From positions 1-64,000 of the forward strand of contig NZ_BCSH01000029.1 in the NCBI RefSeq assembly GCF_001570765.1: a DNA stretch of 64,000 nt. The letters run 5' to 3'. Origin of the DNA: Nocardiopsis listeri NBRC 13360. GTDB lineage: Bacteria; Actinomycetota; Actinomycetes; Streptosporangiales; Streptosporangiaceae. The position numbers and the translations under genes are program-made. Under the pieces are notes generated by a model. That model worked only from the letters and a program-made list of their open reading frames with translations, searched no databases and was not told the origin of the DNA. Of the stretch, positions 9,277 to 17,656 are shown piece after piece (position 1 is the first letter of the stretch; every line of letters starts with the position of its first letter).

Positions 9277-10071
9277 CTAATTGAAGGAGACGCCGTTGTT
9301 GAGGAAGGGGCCCGCCGGCAGGTTCGGCAGGGTGGGGGCGGCCACGATCCGGTTCTCCCGGCGCAGGAAACGCGCGGCCACGGCCAATCGGGTCGCGGCG
9401 TCCTCGGCCTCCAGCAGACGCTGCTTCTCCGCCGGGTCCAGCACGATCGAGGCGGCCACCGAGTGGGACAGTGCGATGGGGTCGCGTGGCAGGTCACGGG
9501 AGGTCTCCGGGGCCATGCCGATCTCGGACAACCGCCCTCGGTAGACCTCGTACAGGTCCAGTACCCGCTCGGCGTGTTCCTTGGCGTCCGGCCCCAGGGC
9601 CTCGGGGAGCAACGACGCCGAGGCGGTGGAGTAGTCGTCGGTTTCGGAGGTGTCGACCTCCGACAGGTCGATGACGCGGAACCGGGTGCCGCCCTCGACC
9701 ACCAGGTCGTAGCGGCCGTCCTCGTAGGTGCGTACGTCGCGCACCACCGCGGTGCATCCCACGGCGCTCACCACCGGAAGCGACGGCGAACGCGTGCGCT
9801 CGACGGTGTGCGGCACCCCGGTGTCGGCGCCGCCGGCGCCCTGACCGGACTCGCTCGCCACCTCGTGGCCCAACTCGATCCACACGACGCCGAAACGGGC
9901 CGGTCCGAGTTCGCGGCCACCGGCCTCACCCCCGGCCTCACCCCCGGCCATCGTGGGTCCGAGCAGTTCCGAGACCAGCTTCCGGTACCGCTTCTCGAAG
10001 ACGTGCAGGGGGATCGTCATCCCCGGGAACAGCACGGTGTTCAGTGGGAAGATCGGCAGAGCCTCAGGCAT
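9277..10071 (-). CDS. LON peptidase N-terminal-domain-like protein
   Basis: A 264-aa stand-alone protein with the substrate-recognition domain of Lon protease and no ATPase or protease part. The start MPEALPIFPLNTVLFPGMTIPL at 10071 is the classic beginning of the LON domain; FEKRYRKLV and VGCTAVVRDVRTYEDGRYDLVVEGGTRFRV follow. A low-complexity insert near residues 41-52 encodes two copies of Gly-Gly-Glu-Ala from a 12-bp tandem repeat at about 9920-9950. The C-terminal half is helical. Such proteins are widespread in actinobacteria with unknown role, perhaps binding unfolded clients or peptides. The hexamer CATACT lies 6 nt before the ATG, so the mRNA may be leaderless. It is followed on the genome by ferritin, which is transcribed in the same direction from its own promoter. 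Confidence 0.85.
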   Translation of the reverse strand: MPEALPIFPLNTVLFPGMTIPLHVFEKRYRKLVSELLGPTMAGGEAGGEAGGRELGPARFGVVWIELGHEVASESGQGAGGADTGVPHTVERTRSPSLPVVSAVGCTAVVRDVRTYEDGRYDLVVEGGTRFRVIDLSEVDTSETDDYSTASASLLPEALGPDAKEHAERVLDLYEVYRGRLSEIGMAPETSRDLPRDPIALSHSVAASIVLDPAEKQRLLEAEDAATRLAVAARFLRRENRIVAAPTLPNLPAGPFLNNGVSFN

Positions 10072-10105
10072 GTTCCCAGTATGCCCCCCACGGGCCGCAT
10101 GGCGA

Positions 10106-10131
10106 CGCCCCGCCCGGGACCGGGCGGGGCG
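10106..10131 (-). terminator. Hairpin terminator after the ferritin gene
   Basis: A perfect 11-bp GC stem (10106-10116 with 10121-10131, 4-nt loop) lies 25 nt beyond the ferritin stop on the minus strand. There is no U-run, as is common in this GC range. Confidence 0.65.
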
Positions 10132-10155
10132 AGTGCGCACGCGGGGCGTCGTGGA

Positions 10156-10716
10156 TCAGGACACCGTGGGGCCGGCGGTGCCGGGCGCGCCCTGGCTGCC
10201 GTTGTCCTCGCTCGGCATGTCGCGGGCCACGAAGGTCTCCACGTCGAACAGGTTGCCGTTGGCACGGTCCACGACGTTGAGGAGGGTCGACATCTTGGCG
10301 ACCTCCTCGACCTGCTCCTGGATGAACCACTGCAGGAACTGCTCGCCCGTGTAGTCCTCTTCGTCACGGGCCACCTTGGCCAGGTATTGGAACTGGTCGC
10401 TCACCTCGCGTTCCTGACGCAAGGCCAAGGCGACGAGGTCGCGGGAGACGGCGAAATCCGTCTCGATCGCGTCGATACCCGGGAGGGCGAACGTCACGTC
10501 GTTGTCGAGCAGGTACCGCACGAGCATCATCGCGTGGTCGCGTTCCTCGAGGGACTGCTCGTAGAAGACGCGGGCCAACTGGGGCAGGTCCTGGTCGTCG
10601 AACCAGGCGGCGATCGCCACGTACTGGTGCGACGCGGTGAACTCGTGCCGGACCTGGTCGACCAGGAGTCGGTGGAACTTGGAAAGGCCGCTATCGCCGG
10701 AAGAGTTGGAAGTCAT
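10156..10716 (-). CDS. Ferritin
   Basis: A 186-aa non-haem ferritin that oxidises Fe2+ and stores iron as a 24-mer shell in the cytoplasm. Ferroxidase ligands are visible: Glu25 in VRHEFTASHQY, the ExxH pair Glu58/His61 in EQSLEERDHAMML, Glu in LRQEREVSDQFQYLAK and the IQEQVEEVAKM helix. Length and the C-terminal acidic tail resemble mycobacterial BfrB. The ATG at 10716 is chosen over an in-frame ATG at 10734, because a promoter (TTCACA, 18 bp, TATCAT) ends exactly 6 nt before it; neither start has a ribosome site, so a leaderless mRNA is likely. A palindrome sits in the promoter spacer and iron-box-like sequences lie upstream, described separately. Confidence 0.93.
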   Translation of the reverse strand: MTSNSSGDSGLSKFHRLLVDQVRHEFTASHQYVAIAAWFDDQDLPQLARVFYEQSLEERDHAMMLVRYLLDNDVTFALPGIDAIETDFAVSRDLVALALRQEREVSDQFQYLAKVARDEEDYTGEQFLQWFIQEQVEEVAKMSTLLNVVDRANGNLFDVETFVARDMPSEDNGSQGAPGTAGPTVS

Positions 10717-10722
10717 GGTTCT

Positions 10723-10752
10723 ATGATAACGCATTCGAATGCATTGTGTGAA
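10723..10752 (-). promoter_or_regulatory. Ferritin promoter with a 12-bp palindrome in the spacer
   Basis: On the minus strand TTCACA (10752-10747) and TATCAT (10728-10723) are 18 bp apart, and the ATG follows after 6 nt. The perfect palindrome GCATTCGAATGC (10731-10742) occupies the spacer, a position where a bound repressor would block RNA polymerase. Confidence 0.6.
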
Positions 10753-10773
10753 ACACGAGAAACGGTTCTGGAA

Positions 10774-10841
10774 TTAGTTAGGCAAGCCTTCCAAAAGATT
10801 AATCAGGTAAGGTTGTCCAAAGTTAGGTGACACTTATTCGG
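10774..10841. promoter_or_regulatory. Candidate IdeR/DtxR-type iron boxes upstream of ferritin
   Basis: Three stretches resemble the 19-bp iron box TTAGGTTAGSCTAACCTAA: around 10773-10791 (12 of 19 matches), 10803-10821 (about 13 of 19) and 10823-10841 (first half TTAGGTGAC). They lie upstream of the ferritin -35 element, where the mycobacterial regulator IdeR is known to activate bfrB. The matches are partial and were made by eye. Confidence 0.4.
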
Positions 10842-10964
10842 TGGTTGTTCGGCGGGTTTATCCGGCCTTGGGTCGTGAAGTCCGCCCGGTCGGGTTCGTG
10901 CCGGTCGGGCGGGTGTGGTGTCCATCATTCGGACACCACCGCCCACCGGTCGGGTCGGGACCCC

Positions 10965-10970
10965 TAGACT
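10965..10970 (+). promoter_or_regulatory. -10 hexamer of hisD, leaderless type
   Basis: TAGACT lies 6 nt before GTG 10977, so transcription should start at or next to the hisD start codon and run through the his operon. No good -35 element was seen. Confidence 0.5.
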
Positions 10971-10976
10971 GGAGTG

Positions 10977-12284
10977 GTGATCAGTCGAATCGACCTCCGA
11001 GGTTCCACAGGCGACCCGCGCGACGCACTTCCGCGCGCCGAAATGGATGTGGCCGACGCCACCGAACGCGTCCGCCCCATCGTCGAAGACGTACGCCATC
11101 GTGGAACCGAAGCGCTGATCGAACTCACCGAACGCTTCGACGGAGTCCGGCTCACCGATGTCCGCGTCCCCAAGGACGTCATCGAGGATGCCCTGGTCGA
11201 CCTCGACCCCGCCGTGCGCGCCGCGCTGGAGGAGTCCATCCGTCGCGCACGCAAGGTCCACGCCGCCCAACGCCGTACCGACCACACCACCCAGGTGGTC
11301 CCCGGCGGCACCGTCACCGAGAAGTGGATGCCCGTCGAGCGGGTCGGCCTCTACGTTCCGGGCGGCCGCGCCGTCTACCCCTCCAGCGTCATCATGAACG
11401 TGGTCCCCGCCCAGGAAGCGGGTGTGTCCTCCCTCGCCGTCACCTCACCGCCCCAGAGGGACTTCGGCGGTCTGCCCCACCCGACCATCCTCGCCGCATG
11501 CGCCCTGCTCGGCGTCGACGAGGTCTACGCGGTCGGCGGCGCCCAGGCCGTGGCGATGTTCGCCCACGGAACCGAGGACTGCCGCCGCGCCGACATGGTC
11601 ACCGGCCCGGGCAACATCTGGGTCGCCGCCGCCAAGCGCCTGCTCAAGGGCGTCATCGGCATCGACGCCGAGGCCGGACCCACCGAGATCGCGATCCTGG
11701 CCGACCACACCGCGGACCCCGACTACGTCGCCGCCGACCTCATCAGCCAGGCCGAACACGACGTCGTCGCCGCCTCCGTCCTGGTGACCCCGGACGAGGC
11801 CCTGGCAGAGAAGGTCACCGAACGCCTCGCCGAGCGCGTGGCCGCCACCCGGCACGGCGAACGCGTTCGGGAGGCCCTCTCGGGTCCGCAGTCCGGCATC
11901 GTCCTGGTCGACGACCTCGACCACGGGCTGGCCGTCGTGGACGCCTACGCCGCCGAGCACCTGGAGATCATGACCGCCGACGCCCCGGCCCTGGCCGACC
12001 GGGTCCGCAACGCCGGCGCCATCTTCGTGGGCGACCACAGCCCGGTCTCACTGGGCGACTACGCGGCCGGCTCCAACCACGTGCTGCCCACCGGTGGCTG
12101 TGCCTGTCACACCGGTGGCCTGAGCGTGCAGACCTTCCTGCGCGGGGTGCACGTGGTCCACTACGACCGTGACGCGCTGGCCGACGTCGCCCACCACGTC
12201 ATCACCCTGGCCGAGGCCGAGGACCTGCCCGCGCACGGCGAAGCCGTCGCCGCCCGCATGGGCCACGGCGCGAAGCGGGACTGA
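10977..12284 (+). CDS. hisD: Histidinol dehydrogenase
   Basis: The last enzyme of histidine synthesis, a Zn2+-dependent dehydrogenase that oxidises L-histidinol to L-histidine with two NAD+. The protein is 435 aa, standard for the family. Characteristic stretches are [45 protein letters not shown], the zinc-site segment DLISQAEHD, the catalytic Glu-His in AAEHLEIM, and [22 protein letters not shown] 10977 (MISRIDLRG) is preferred to GTG 10974, since the -10 hexamer TAGACT ends 6 nt before it; there is no separate ribosome site. It heads the his operon: hisC begins 84 bp downstream. Confidence 0.97.
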   Translation: MISRIDLRGSTGDPRDALPRAEMDVADATERVRPIVEDVRHRGTEALIELTERFDGVRLTDVRVPKDVIEDALVDLDPAVRAALEESIRRARKVHAAQRRTDHTTQVVPGGTVTEKWMPVERVGLYVPGGRAVYPSSVIMNVVPAQEAGVSSLAVTSPPQRDFGGLPHPTILAACALLGVDEVYAVGGAQAVAMFAHGTEDCRRADMVTGPGNIWVAAAKRLLKGVIGIDAEAGPTEIAILADHTADPDYVAADLISQAEHDVVAASVLVTPDEALAEKVTERLAERVAATRHGERVREALSGPQSGIVLVDDLDHGLAVVDAYAAEHLEIMTADAPALADRVRNAGAIFVGDHSPVSLGDYAAGSNHVLPTGGCACHTGGLSVQTFLRGVHVVHYDRDALADVAHHVITLAEAEDLPAHGEAVAARMGHGAKRD

Positions 12285-12367
12285 GAACACCGACGCACCC
12301 GACGGAAAGGACGGGCGAAAGCCGGTCGCACCGGACCCGCCCGCCCCTCCCACGACCCACCACGAGC

Positions 12368-13459
12368 GTGAAACCAGTGAGCTTCACCCTGAACGACCTG
12401 CCGTTGCGCGACGACCTGCGCGGGCGCTCGCCCTACGGTGCCCCGCAGTTGGACGTGCCGGTGGTCCTCAACACCAACGAGAACCCGCACGCGCCCTCAC
12501 CGGCCCTGGCCAAGGCGCTGGCCGACGCCGTCGCCGGCGCCGCCCTGGGACTGAACCGCTACCCCGACCGGGACGCGATCCGGCTGCGTGAGGGCCTGGC
12601 CGCCTACCTCGGCCATGGGCTGACCTCGGCCGGTATCTGGGCGGCCAACGGATCCAACGAGATCCTCCAACAGCTGCTCCAGGCCTTCGGCGGCCCCGGC
12701 CGCACCGCCATGGGCTTCGAGCCGTCCTACTCGATGCACCCGATCATCTCCCGGGGCACCGGAACCGGATGGGTGTCGGTGCCGCGCGACGTCGACTTCC
12801 GTGTCGACGTCGACGCCGCCCTGGCCGCGATCGCCGAGCACGCGCCCAGCGTCATCTTCCTGACCTCGCCCAACAACCCCACCGGAACCGCCCTGGAAAC
12901 GGATGCCATCGAGCGCATCGCCCAGGCGGCCCCCGGCGTGGTGGTCGTGGACGAGGCCTACGCCGAGTTCCGCCGCGAGGGCACCCCCAGCGCCCTCACC
13001 CTCCTGGCCGAGAACCCCCGGATCATCGTCTCGCGCACCATGTCCAAGGCCTTCGCCCTGGCCGGCGCGCGAGTGGGCTACCTCGCCGCGCATCCCGCGG
13101 TTGTCGACGCCCTCCAGCTGGTCCGTCTGCCCTACCACCTGTCGGCCGTCACCCAGACGGTCGCGGTCACCGCACTGGAGTACGCCGACGAACTCCTCGG
13201 CGCCGTCGCGGACCTGCGCGCCGAACGCGACGCCCTCGTCGCCTGGCTGCGCGAACACGACTTCCGGGTCGCCGACTCCGACGCCAACTTCGTCCTGTTC
13301 GGGGAGTTCGAGGACCGCAGCCGCGTATGGCGGGACATGCTCGACCGACAGGTCCTCATCCGCGAGGTCGGTCCACCCGGGTGGCTTCGCGTCACCGTCG
13401 GCACATCGGAGGAGATGGCCGTCTTCCGCGAGACCCTCCTGCGGGTCACCGGCCGCTGA
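12368..13459 (+). CDS. hisC: Histidinol-phosphate aminotransferase
   Basis: A 363-aa PLP-dependent class II aminotransferase that makes histidinol phosphate from imidazole-acetol phosphate and glutamate. The PLP lysine lies in [30 protein letters not shown]-like sequence ([14 protein letters not shown]), [10 protein letters not shown] and the N-terminal [12 protein letters not shown] loop are typical for HisC. The start is uncertain between GTG 12368 and in-frame GTG 12377, neither with a strong ribosome site; the first is given. It lies between hisD and hisB in the operon, with a 41-bp gap to hisB. Glutamate for the reaction could come from the GltBD enzyme encoded further along. Confidence 0.96.
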   Translation: MKPVSFTLNDLPLRDDLRGRSPYGAPQLDVPVVLNTNENPHAPSPALAKALADAVAGAALGLNRYPDRDAIRLREGLAAYLGHGLTSAGIWAANGSNEILQQLLQAFGGPGRTAMGFEPSYSMHPIISRGTGTGWVSVPRDVDFRVDVDAALAAIAEHAPSVIFLTSPNNPTGTALETDAIERIAQAAPGVVVVDEAYAEFRREGTPSALTLLAENPRIIVSRTMSKAFALAGARVGYLAAHPAVVDALQLVRLPYHLSAVTQTVAVTALEYADELLGAVADLRAERDALVAWLREHDFRVADSDANFVLFGEFEDRSRVWRDMLDRQVLIREVGPPGWLRVTVGTSEEMAVFRETLLRVTGR

Positions 13460-13500
13460 TCCCGACCAGACTTCCCACCGCACCACCGAAAAGAGTGACC

Positions 13501-14094
13501 ATGAGCCGCACCGGACGCATCGAACGCGCAACCAAGGAAACCAAGGTCCTGGTCGAGGTCGACCTGGACGGCACCGGCGTCGCCGACATCTCCACAGGTG
13601 TCGGCTTCTTCGACCACATGCTCGACCAGCTCGCCAAGCACGGCCTGTTCGACCTGACGGTGCGCACCGAGGGCGACCTGCACATCGACTCGCACCACAC
13701 CATGGAGGACACCGCGCTGGCCCTGGGCGCCGCCTTCCGCGAGGCGCTCGGCGACCGTGCCGGCATCCGTCGCTTCGCCGACGCCAAGGTGCCCCTCGAC
13801 GAGGCGCTGGCCGAGGTCACCGTCGACGTGTCCGGCCGTCCCTACCTGGTGCACAGCGAACCCGAGGGCATGGCCCCGATCATCGGCCGCGACTACGACA
13901 CCACCATGACCCGGCACATCTTCGAGTCCTTCGTGGCCCAGGCCCGCGTGGCACTGCACATCCACGTGCCCTACGGCCGCAACGCCCACCACATCGTCGA
14001 GGCCCAGTTCAAGGCGTTCGCCCGGGCACTGCGCCTGGCCACCGAGGACGACCCGCGCGTGAACTGGGTGCCCTCCACCAAGGGCGTCCTGTAG
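13501..14094 (+). CDS. hisB: Imidazoleglycerol-phosphate dehydratase
   Basis: A 197-aa Mn2+-dependent dehydratase of histidine synthesis, of the single-function type without the phosphatase domain found in enterobacteria. The repeated metal motifs are clear: [40 protein letters not shown] and [19 protein letters not shown]. The ATG at 13501 follows an AAAGAG site. The stop codon is directly followed by the ATG of a 53-codon membrane-protein gene with no gap, which suggests translational coupling. Because HisB lacks a phosphatase domain, a separate histidinol phosphatase must be encoded outside this window. Confidence 0.97.
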   Translation: MSRTGRIERATKETKVLVEVDLDGTGVADISTGVGFFDHMLDQLAKHGLFDLTVRTEGDLHIDSHHTMEDTALALGAAFREALGDRAGIRRFADAKVPLDEALAEVTVDVSGRPYLVHSEPEGMAPIIGRDYDTTMTRHIFESFVAQARVALHIHVPYGRNAHHIVEAQFKAFARALRLATEDDPRVNWVPSTKGVL

Positions 14095-14256
14095 ATGGAC
14101 ACCGACCTTTGGGGTCTGTTCCTCATCATCCTGGGCGGGTTCCTCGCCGGTGGCGTCTACGCGATGTGGCACAGGAGTCGCTCGGTCGCCATCGGTCTGG
14201 CCGTCTGCGTCGTGCTCGCGATCGCCTTCGGCGCGTTGCGGCTCGGCTACCTCTAA
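14095..14256 (+). CDS. Small two-span membrane protein inside the his operon
   Basis: A 53-aa protein starting [20 protein letters not shown] and ending ALRLGYL. Two hydrophobic helices (about residues 5-24 and 31-48) flank a short basic loop (MWHRSRS). Its ATG directly abuts the hisB stop codon and its stop lies 16 bp before hisH, so it is in the his transcript and probably coupled to hisB translation. I recognise no named family. Its placement suggests a minor role linked to the operon or just an orphan passenger; there is no sequence clue to transport or regulation. Codon use matches its neighbours. Confidence 0.75.
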   Translation: MDTDLWGLFLIILGGFLAGGVYAMWHRSRSVAIGLAVCVVLAIAFGALRLGYL

Positions 14257-14272
14257 GAAAGGCACACACCCG

Positions 14273-14926
14273 ATGTCCTCACGTGTGGTCGTCCTCGACT
14301 ACGGGTCGGGCAACCTGCGCTCGGCCCAACGCGCCATGGAACGAACCGGAGCCGACGTCACCGTCACCTCCGACCCCCATGTCGCGCTGGAGGCCGACGG
14401 GCTGGTCGTGCCCGGAGTCGGGGCCTTCAGCACCTGCATGGCCAGTCTGAAGGCCGCCGGTGGGGACCGCGTCATCGACCGCCGCGTCGCCGGTGGGCGC
14501 CCGGTCCTGGGCATTTGCGTGGGCATGCAGGTCCTCTTCGACCGAGGAGTCGAACAGGCCGACGTCGACGCGGCGGACAGCGCCACCGAGGGCTGCGGGG
14601 AGTGGCCCGGCACCGTCGAACGCATCAAGGCGCCCGTGGTGCCCCACATGGGCTGGAACACCGTCACCCCGCCGGAGGGCACGCGCCTGTTCGCCGGGAT
14701 CGACCCCGAGGAACGCTTCTACTTCGTGCACTCCTACGGGGTGCGCGACTGGGAGTTCGTCGCGACCGGTGACCGCATCCCGGCGCCACTGGTGACCTGG
14801 TCCGAACACGGGGAGCCGTTCGTGGCCGCCGTGGAGAACGGGCCGCTGAGCGCCACCCAGTTCCACCCGGAGAAGTCCGGTGACGCCGGCGCCCGGGTCC
14901 TGGCCAACTGGGTCGACGGACTCTGA
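14273..14926 (+). CDS. hisH: Imidazole glycerol phosphate synthase, glutaminase subunit
   Basis: The class I glutamine amidotransferase subunit (217 aa) that releases ammonia from glutamine and passes it to HisF. The start [17 protein letters not shown] at 14273 follows AAGAAAGG. The nucleophile Cys sits in [11 protein letters not shown], the oxyanion region in PGVGAF, and the catalytic His-Glu pair in [19 protein letters not shown] is also a family hallmark. It lies upstream of priA (44 bp) in the operon, with hisF two genes on. All catalytic residues are intact. Confidence 0.97.
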   Translation: MSSRVVVLDYGSGNLRSAQRAMERTGADVTVTSDPHVALEADGLVVPGVGAFSTCMASLKAAGGDRVIDRRVAGGRPVLGICVGMQVLFDRGVEQADVDAADSATEGCGEWPGTVERIKAPVVPHMGWNTVTPPEGTRLFAGIDPEERFYFVHSYGVRDWEFVATGDRIPAPLVTWSEHGEPFVAAVENGPLSATQFHPEKSGDAGARVLANWVDGL

Positions 14927-14969
14927 GCCCGAATATTCCGTGAACAGAACCAAGAACGAGAAGGCGAGT

Positions 14970-15728
14970 ATGACCGGCGAGCAGACCACGTCCACCCCCG
15001 CACTCGAACTGCTGCCGGCGGTGGACGTCTCCGGCGGGCAGGCCGTCCAGCTCGTCCAGGGCAAGGCCGACACCGGTGGCCGATACGGCGACCCCTACGA
15101 AGCCGCCATGGCCTGGCAGAACGCCGGCGCCGAGTGGATCCACCTGGTGGACCTGGACGCGGCCTTCGGGCGTGGGCACAACCGCGACCTGCTGGGCGAC
15201 ATCGTCGGCCGCCTCGACGTCAAGGTCGAGATGTCCGGCGGCATCCGTGACGACGAGTCGTTGGCCGCCGCCCTGGCCACCGGCTGCACCCGGGTGAACA
15301 TCGGCACCGCCGCCCTGGAACACCCCGAGTGGTGCGCAAAGATCATCGCCGAGCACGGGGACAAGATCGCCATCGGCCTGGACGTGCGCGGCACCACCCT
15401 GGCCGCCCGGGGTTGGACCCGCGAGGGCGGCGACCTCTTCGCGACCCTGGAGCGCCTCGAGGCCGAGGGCTGCGCCCGCTACGTCGTCACCGACGTCAAC
15501 AAGGACGGCATGCTCAAGGGCCCCAACCTGGACCTGCTGCGCACCGTGTGCGAGCGCACCGAAAAGCCGGTGGTGGCCAGCGGCGGCGTGTCCAGCCTCG
15601 CCGACCTGGAGGCCATCGCCGGCCTGGTCCCCGAGGGTGTCGAGGGTGCCATCATGGGCACCGCCCTGTACGAGGGGGCCTTCACCCTGGAGGACGCCCT
15701 GGCCCTGGTCGGGGGTGGGCGTCGATGA
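14970..15728 (+). CDS. priA: PriA: bifunctional HisA/TrpF isomerase
   Basis: A 252-aa (beta/alpha)8 barrel that isomerises ProFAR in histidine synthesis and, in actinobacteria that lack trpF, also phosphoribosyl anthranilate in tryptophan synthesis. The two catalytic Asp are visible in [15 protein letters not shown] and [12 protein letters not shown]. Other typical stretches are [26 protein letters not shown] and [14 protein letters not shown]. The start at 14970 ([19 protein letters not shown]) follows GAAGGCGAG. No trpF is seen in the his or trp genes of this window, which supports the dual role (inference from the known Streptomyces and Mycobacterium case). It overlaps hisF by 4 bp (ATGA). 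Confidence 0.95.
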   Translation: MTGEQTTSTPALELLPAVDVSGGQAVQLVQGKADTGGRYGDPYEAAMAWQNAGAEWIHLVDLDAAFGRGHNRDLLGDIVGRLDVKVEMSGGIRDDESLAAALATGCTRVNIGTAALEHPEWCAKIIAEHGDKIAIGLDVRGTTLAARGWTREGGDLFATLERLEAEGCARYVVTDVNKDGMLKGPNLDLLRTVCERTEKPVVASGGVSSLADLEAIAGLVPEGVEGAIMGTALYEGAFTLEDALALVGGGRR

Positions 15729-16498
15729 GCCTGGCGGTGCGGGTCATCCCCTGCCTGGACGTGGACGCCGGGCGGGTGGTCAAGGGCGTCAACTTCGAGA
15801 ACCTGCGCGACGCCGGTGATCCCGTGGAGCTGGCGGGCACCTATGACGCGGGCGGTGCCGACGAGCTCACGTTCTTGGACGTGACCGCCTCCAGCGGCAA
15901 CCGGGAGACCACCTACGACGTGGTGCGCCGCACCGCCGACCAGGTGTTCATCCCGCTCACCGTCGGGGGAGGGGTGCGCACCACCGAGGACGTGGACCGT
16001 CTGCTGCGGGCAGGCGCGGACAAGGTGGGGGTCAACACCGCGGCCATCATGCGCCCGGAACTGATCGGGGAGATCGCCGAACGCTTCGGCCGCCAGGTGC
16101 TGGTGCTCTCCGCCGACGTGCGCCGCGTCCGTGCCGGTGACGCGCCAACACCCAGCGGGTTCGAGGTCACCACGCACGGTGGCCGCGAGGGCACCGGGAT
16201 CGACGCCCTGGAGTGGTGTGAGCGCTCCGCCGACCTGGGGGCGGGAGAGATCCTGCTCAACTCGATGGACGCCGACGGCACCAAGGCCGGGTTCGACCTG
16301 GAGCTGATCCGGGCGGTGCGCGCTCGTGTGGGCGTCCCGCTGATCGCCTCGGGCGGCGCCGGCGCGGTGGAACACTTCGTGCCCGCCGTCGCCGCGGGCG
16401 CCGACGCGGTGCTGGCCGCGACGGTGTTCCACTTCGGGGAGTTCACCATCGCGGACGTGAAGAAGAGCCTACGGGAGGCCGGTTACCCGGTCCGCTAG
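15725..16498 (+). CDS. hisF: Imidazole glycerol phosphate synthase, cyclase subunit
   Basis: The 257-aa barrel subunit that joins HisH-derived ammonia to PRFAR, giving imidazole glycerol phosphate and AICAR. The catalytic Asp residues lie in [15 protein letters not shown] and [28 protein letters not shown] and [13 protein letters not shown] are the phosphate-binding loops. The segment [13 protein letters not shown] departs a little from the more usual I-D-A-R/K wording but keeps the Asp. The ATG overlaps the priA stop, showing tight coupling. It is the last gene of the main his operon; hisI is 6 kb away, and a strong hairpin follows 4 bp after the stop. Confidence 0.97.
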   Translation: MSLAVRVIPCLDVDAGRVVKGVNFENLRDAGDPVELAGTYDAGGADELTFLDVTASSGNRETTYDVVRRTADQVFIPLTVGGGVRTTEDVDRLLRAGADKVGVNTAAIMRPELIGEIAERFGRQVLVLSADVRRVRAGDAPTPSGFEVTTHGGREGTGIDALEWCERSADLGAGEILLNSMDADGTKAGFDLELIRAVRARVGVPLIASGGAGAVEHFVPAVAAGADAVLAATVFHFGEFTIADVKKSLREAGYPVR

Positions 16499-16502
16499 CA
16501 GT

Positions 16503-16538
16503 GGGTCCCGGGCCGGCCGGTGGATCGGCCCGGGACCC
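16503..16538 (+). terminator. Terminator of the his operon
   Basis: A perfect 13-bp stem (16503-16515 with 16526-16538, 10-nt loop) starts 4 nt after the hisF stop. No U-run follows. Confidence 0.75.
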
Positions 16539-16649
16539 GACAAGGAAAAATTACCAATCGTGGTCAAGGCGTGGCGCTAAGTTAACTCAGTTGTGATTCG
16601 TGTGAGCATGAGGCCGTCCCAAACACACGACACGGGAGTTCGCACCATC

Positions 16650-17390
16650 ATGTCCGATCACTTCACCGGCGGAGTCATCCGTCGAATCGCTACTCTGGCG
16701 ACCGCCGGGTTCGTCGCCCTGAGCGGGGCGGCCCTCTTCGCCCCCTCCGCGTCCGCCGACGACCTGGAGCGCACCTCCGCCGAGGTCATCGAGCAGATCG
16801 AGGCCCAGAGCTGGCCCGGCTACTCGATCGAGAACCCCGGCCCCAGCGTCGACATCCGGTTCGCCCTCTCCTTCCTCAACGACCTCGGGTTCATCACCCC
16901 GGGCCCCGGTGACGAGTTCACCGAGGACGTAGAGGCGACGGTCACCGAGTTCGACGACCACCACAACCTCAACGACGACGCCACCCTGGAGTCGCAGACC
17001 TGGATCAAGATCCGCAACCTGCACTTCCCGAACGAGGCCGACGCCTACGAGGTCGGTGACCGCGGCTGGGCCGTCATCGGCATCAAGGCGATCCTCAACG
17101 AGAAGTTCGGCGCGGACCTGGACGAGGCCAGTGGTCTGTACGACGAGGACACCGCTGCCGCGGTCGAGGCCGCACAGGAGGAGCTCGGCATCGGCGTCGA
17201 CGGCGCCTTCGGGTGGTTGAGCTACAAGGGTGTGGTCACCTACGAGGGTGAGGCCGCGGCCGACGCCTCCGGCGATGACGTCGCCGCGGAAGAGGCCCCG
17301 GACGAGGAGGCCGAAGGCACGGAGGACGCCGAGGCCGGTGTTCTGACCGAAGGCGTCGAGGAGGCCGAGCGCGAGCGCGCCTACCACTAG
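16650..17390 (+). CDS. Secreted protein with two peptidoglycan-binding-like repeats
   Basis: A 246-aa exported protein. The start at 16650 gives a signal peptide with a basic N-region (MSDHFTGGVIRRIATLATAG) and cleavage near SASADD at about residue 36. Two repeats resembling the peptidoglycan-binding domain 1 fold follow: about residues 57-125 (VDIRFALSFLNDLGFITPG) and 130-195 (VGDRGWAVIGIKAILNEKFG then YDEDTAAAVEAAQEELGIG and DGAFGWLSYKGVV). The second repeat keeps the V-K-x-L-Q-like pattern and the D-G-x-F/W-G motif better than the first. The tail of about 45 residues is extremely acidic (Ala/Glu/Asp). No catalytic domain is present, so it may bind cell wall or act as an extracellular scaffold. 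It is monocistronic, between two terminators. Confidence 0.75.
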   Translation: MSDHFTGGVIRRIATLATAGFVALSGAALFAPSASADDLERTSAEVIEQIEAQSWPGYSIENPGPSVDIRFALSFLNDLGFITPGPGDEFTEDVEATVTEFDDHHNLNDDATLESQTWIKIRNLHFPNEADAYEVGDRGWAVIGIKAILNEKFGADLDEASGLYDEDTAAAVEAAQEELGIGVDGAFGWLSYKGVVTYEGEAAADASGDDVAAEEAPDEEAEGTEDAEAGVLTEGVEEAERERAYH

Positions 17391-17426
17391 TTCGACGACG
17401 ATTCCTCGCCGTTGACGCGCCACACG

Positions 17427-17459
17427 GGCCCGGACACCCCAGGAGGGGGCGTCCGGGCC
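17427..17459 (+). terminator. Terminator after the peptidoglycan-binding-like gene
   Basis: A 9-bp outer stem (17427-17435 with 17451-17459) extended inside by four more pairs after one mismatch, followed by TTCCCC. It lies 36 nt after the stop codon. Confidence 0.7.
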
Positions 17460-17656
17460 TTCCCCATGCCAGGCGAACAGAAGTTCGTTCGGACGGAATA
17501 GCCCGGATGCGTCCGGCGCTGAAACAATCCGGTGGAAGCTTGTCGGTGCCGCTGGATAGGTTGTGCGGACACCCCACGACCGAACCCGGCCGCAACCGGG
17601 CCCGTCGGGGTGCGAACACACCGGTTCACCGGTCCGGGAACAGAAAGCGGGGGCGC

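Noticed and set aside
10880-10917. CCGCCCG/CGGGCGG inverted repeat before hisD
   Set aside because: Only 7 bp with a long loop and in very GC-rich sequence; probably chance, and it lies outside the leaderless hisD transcript.
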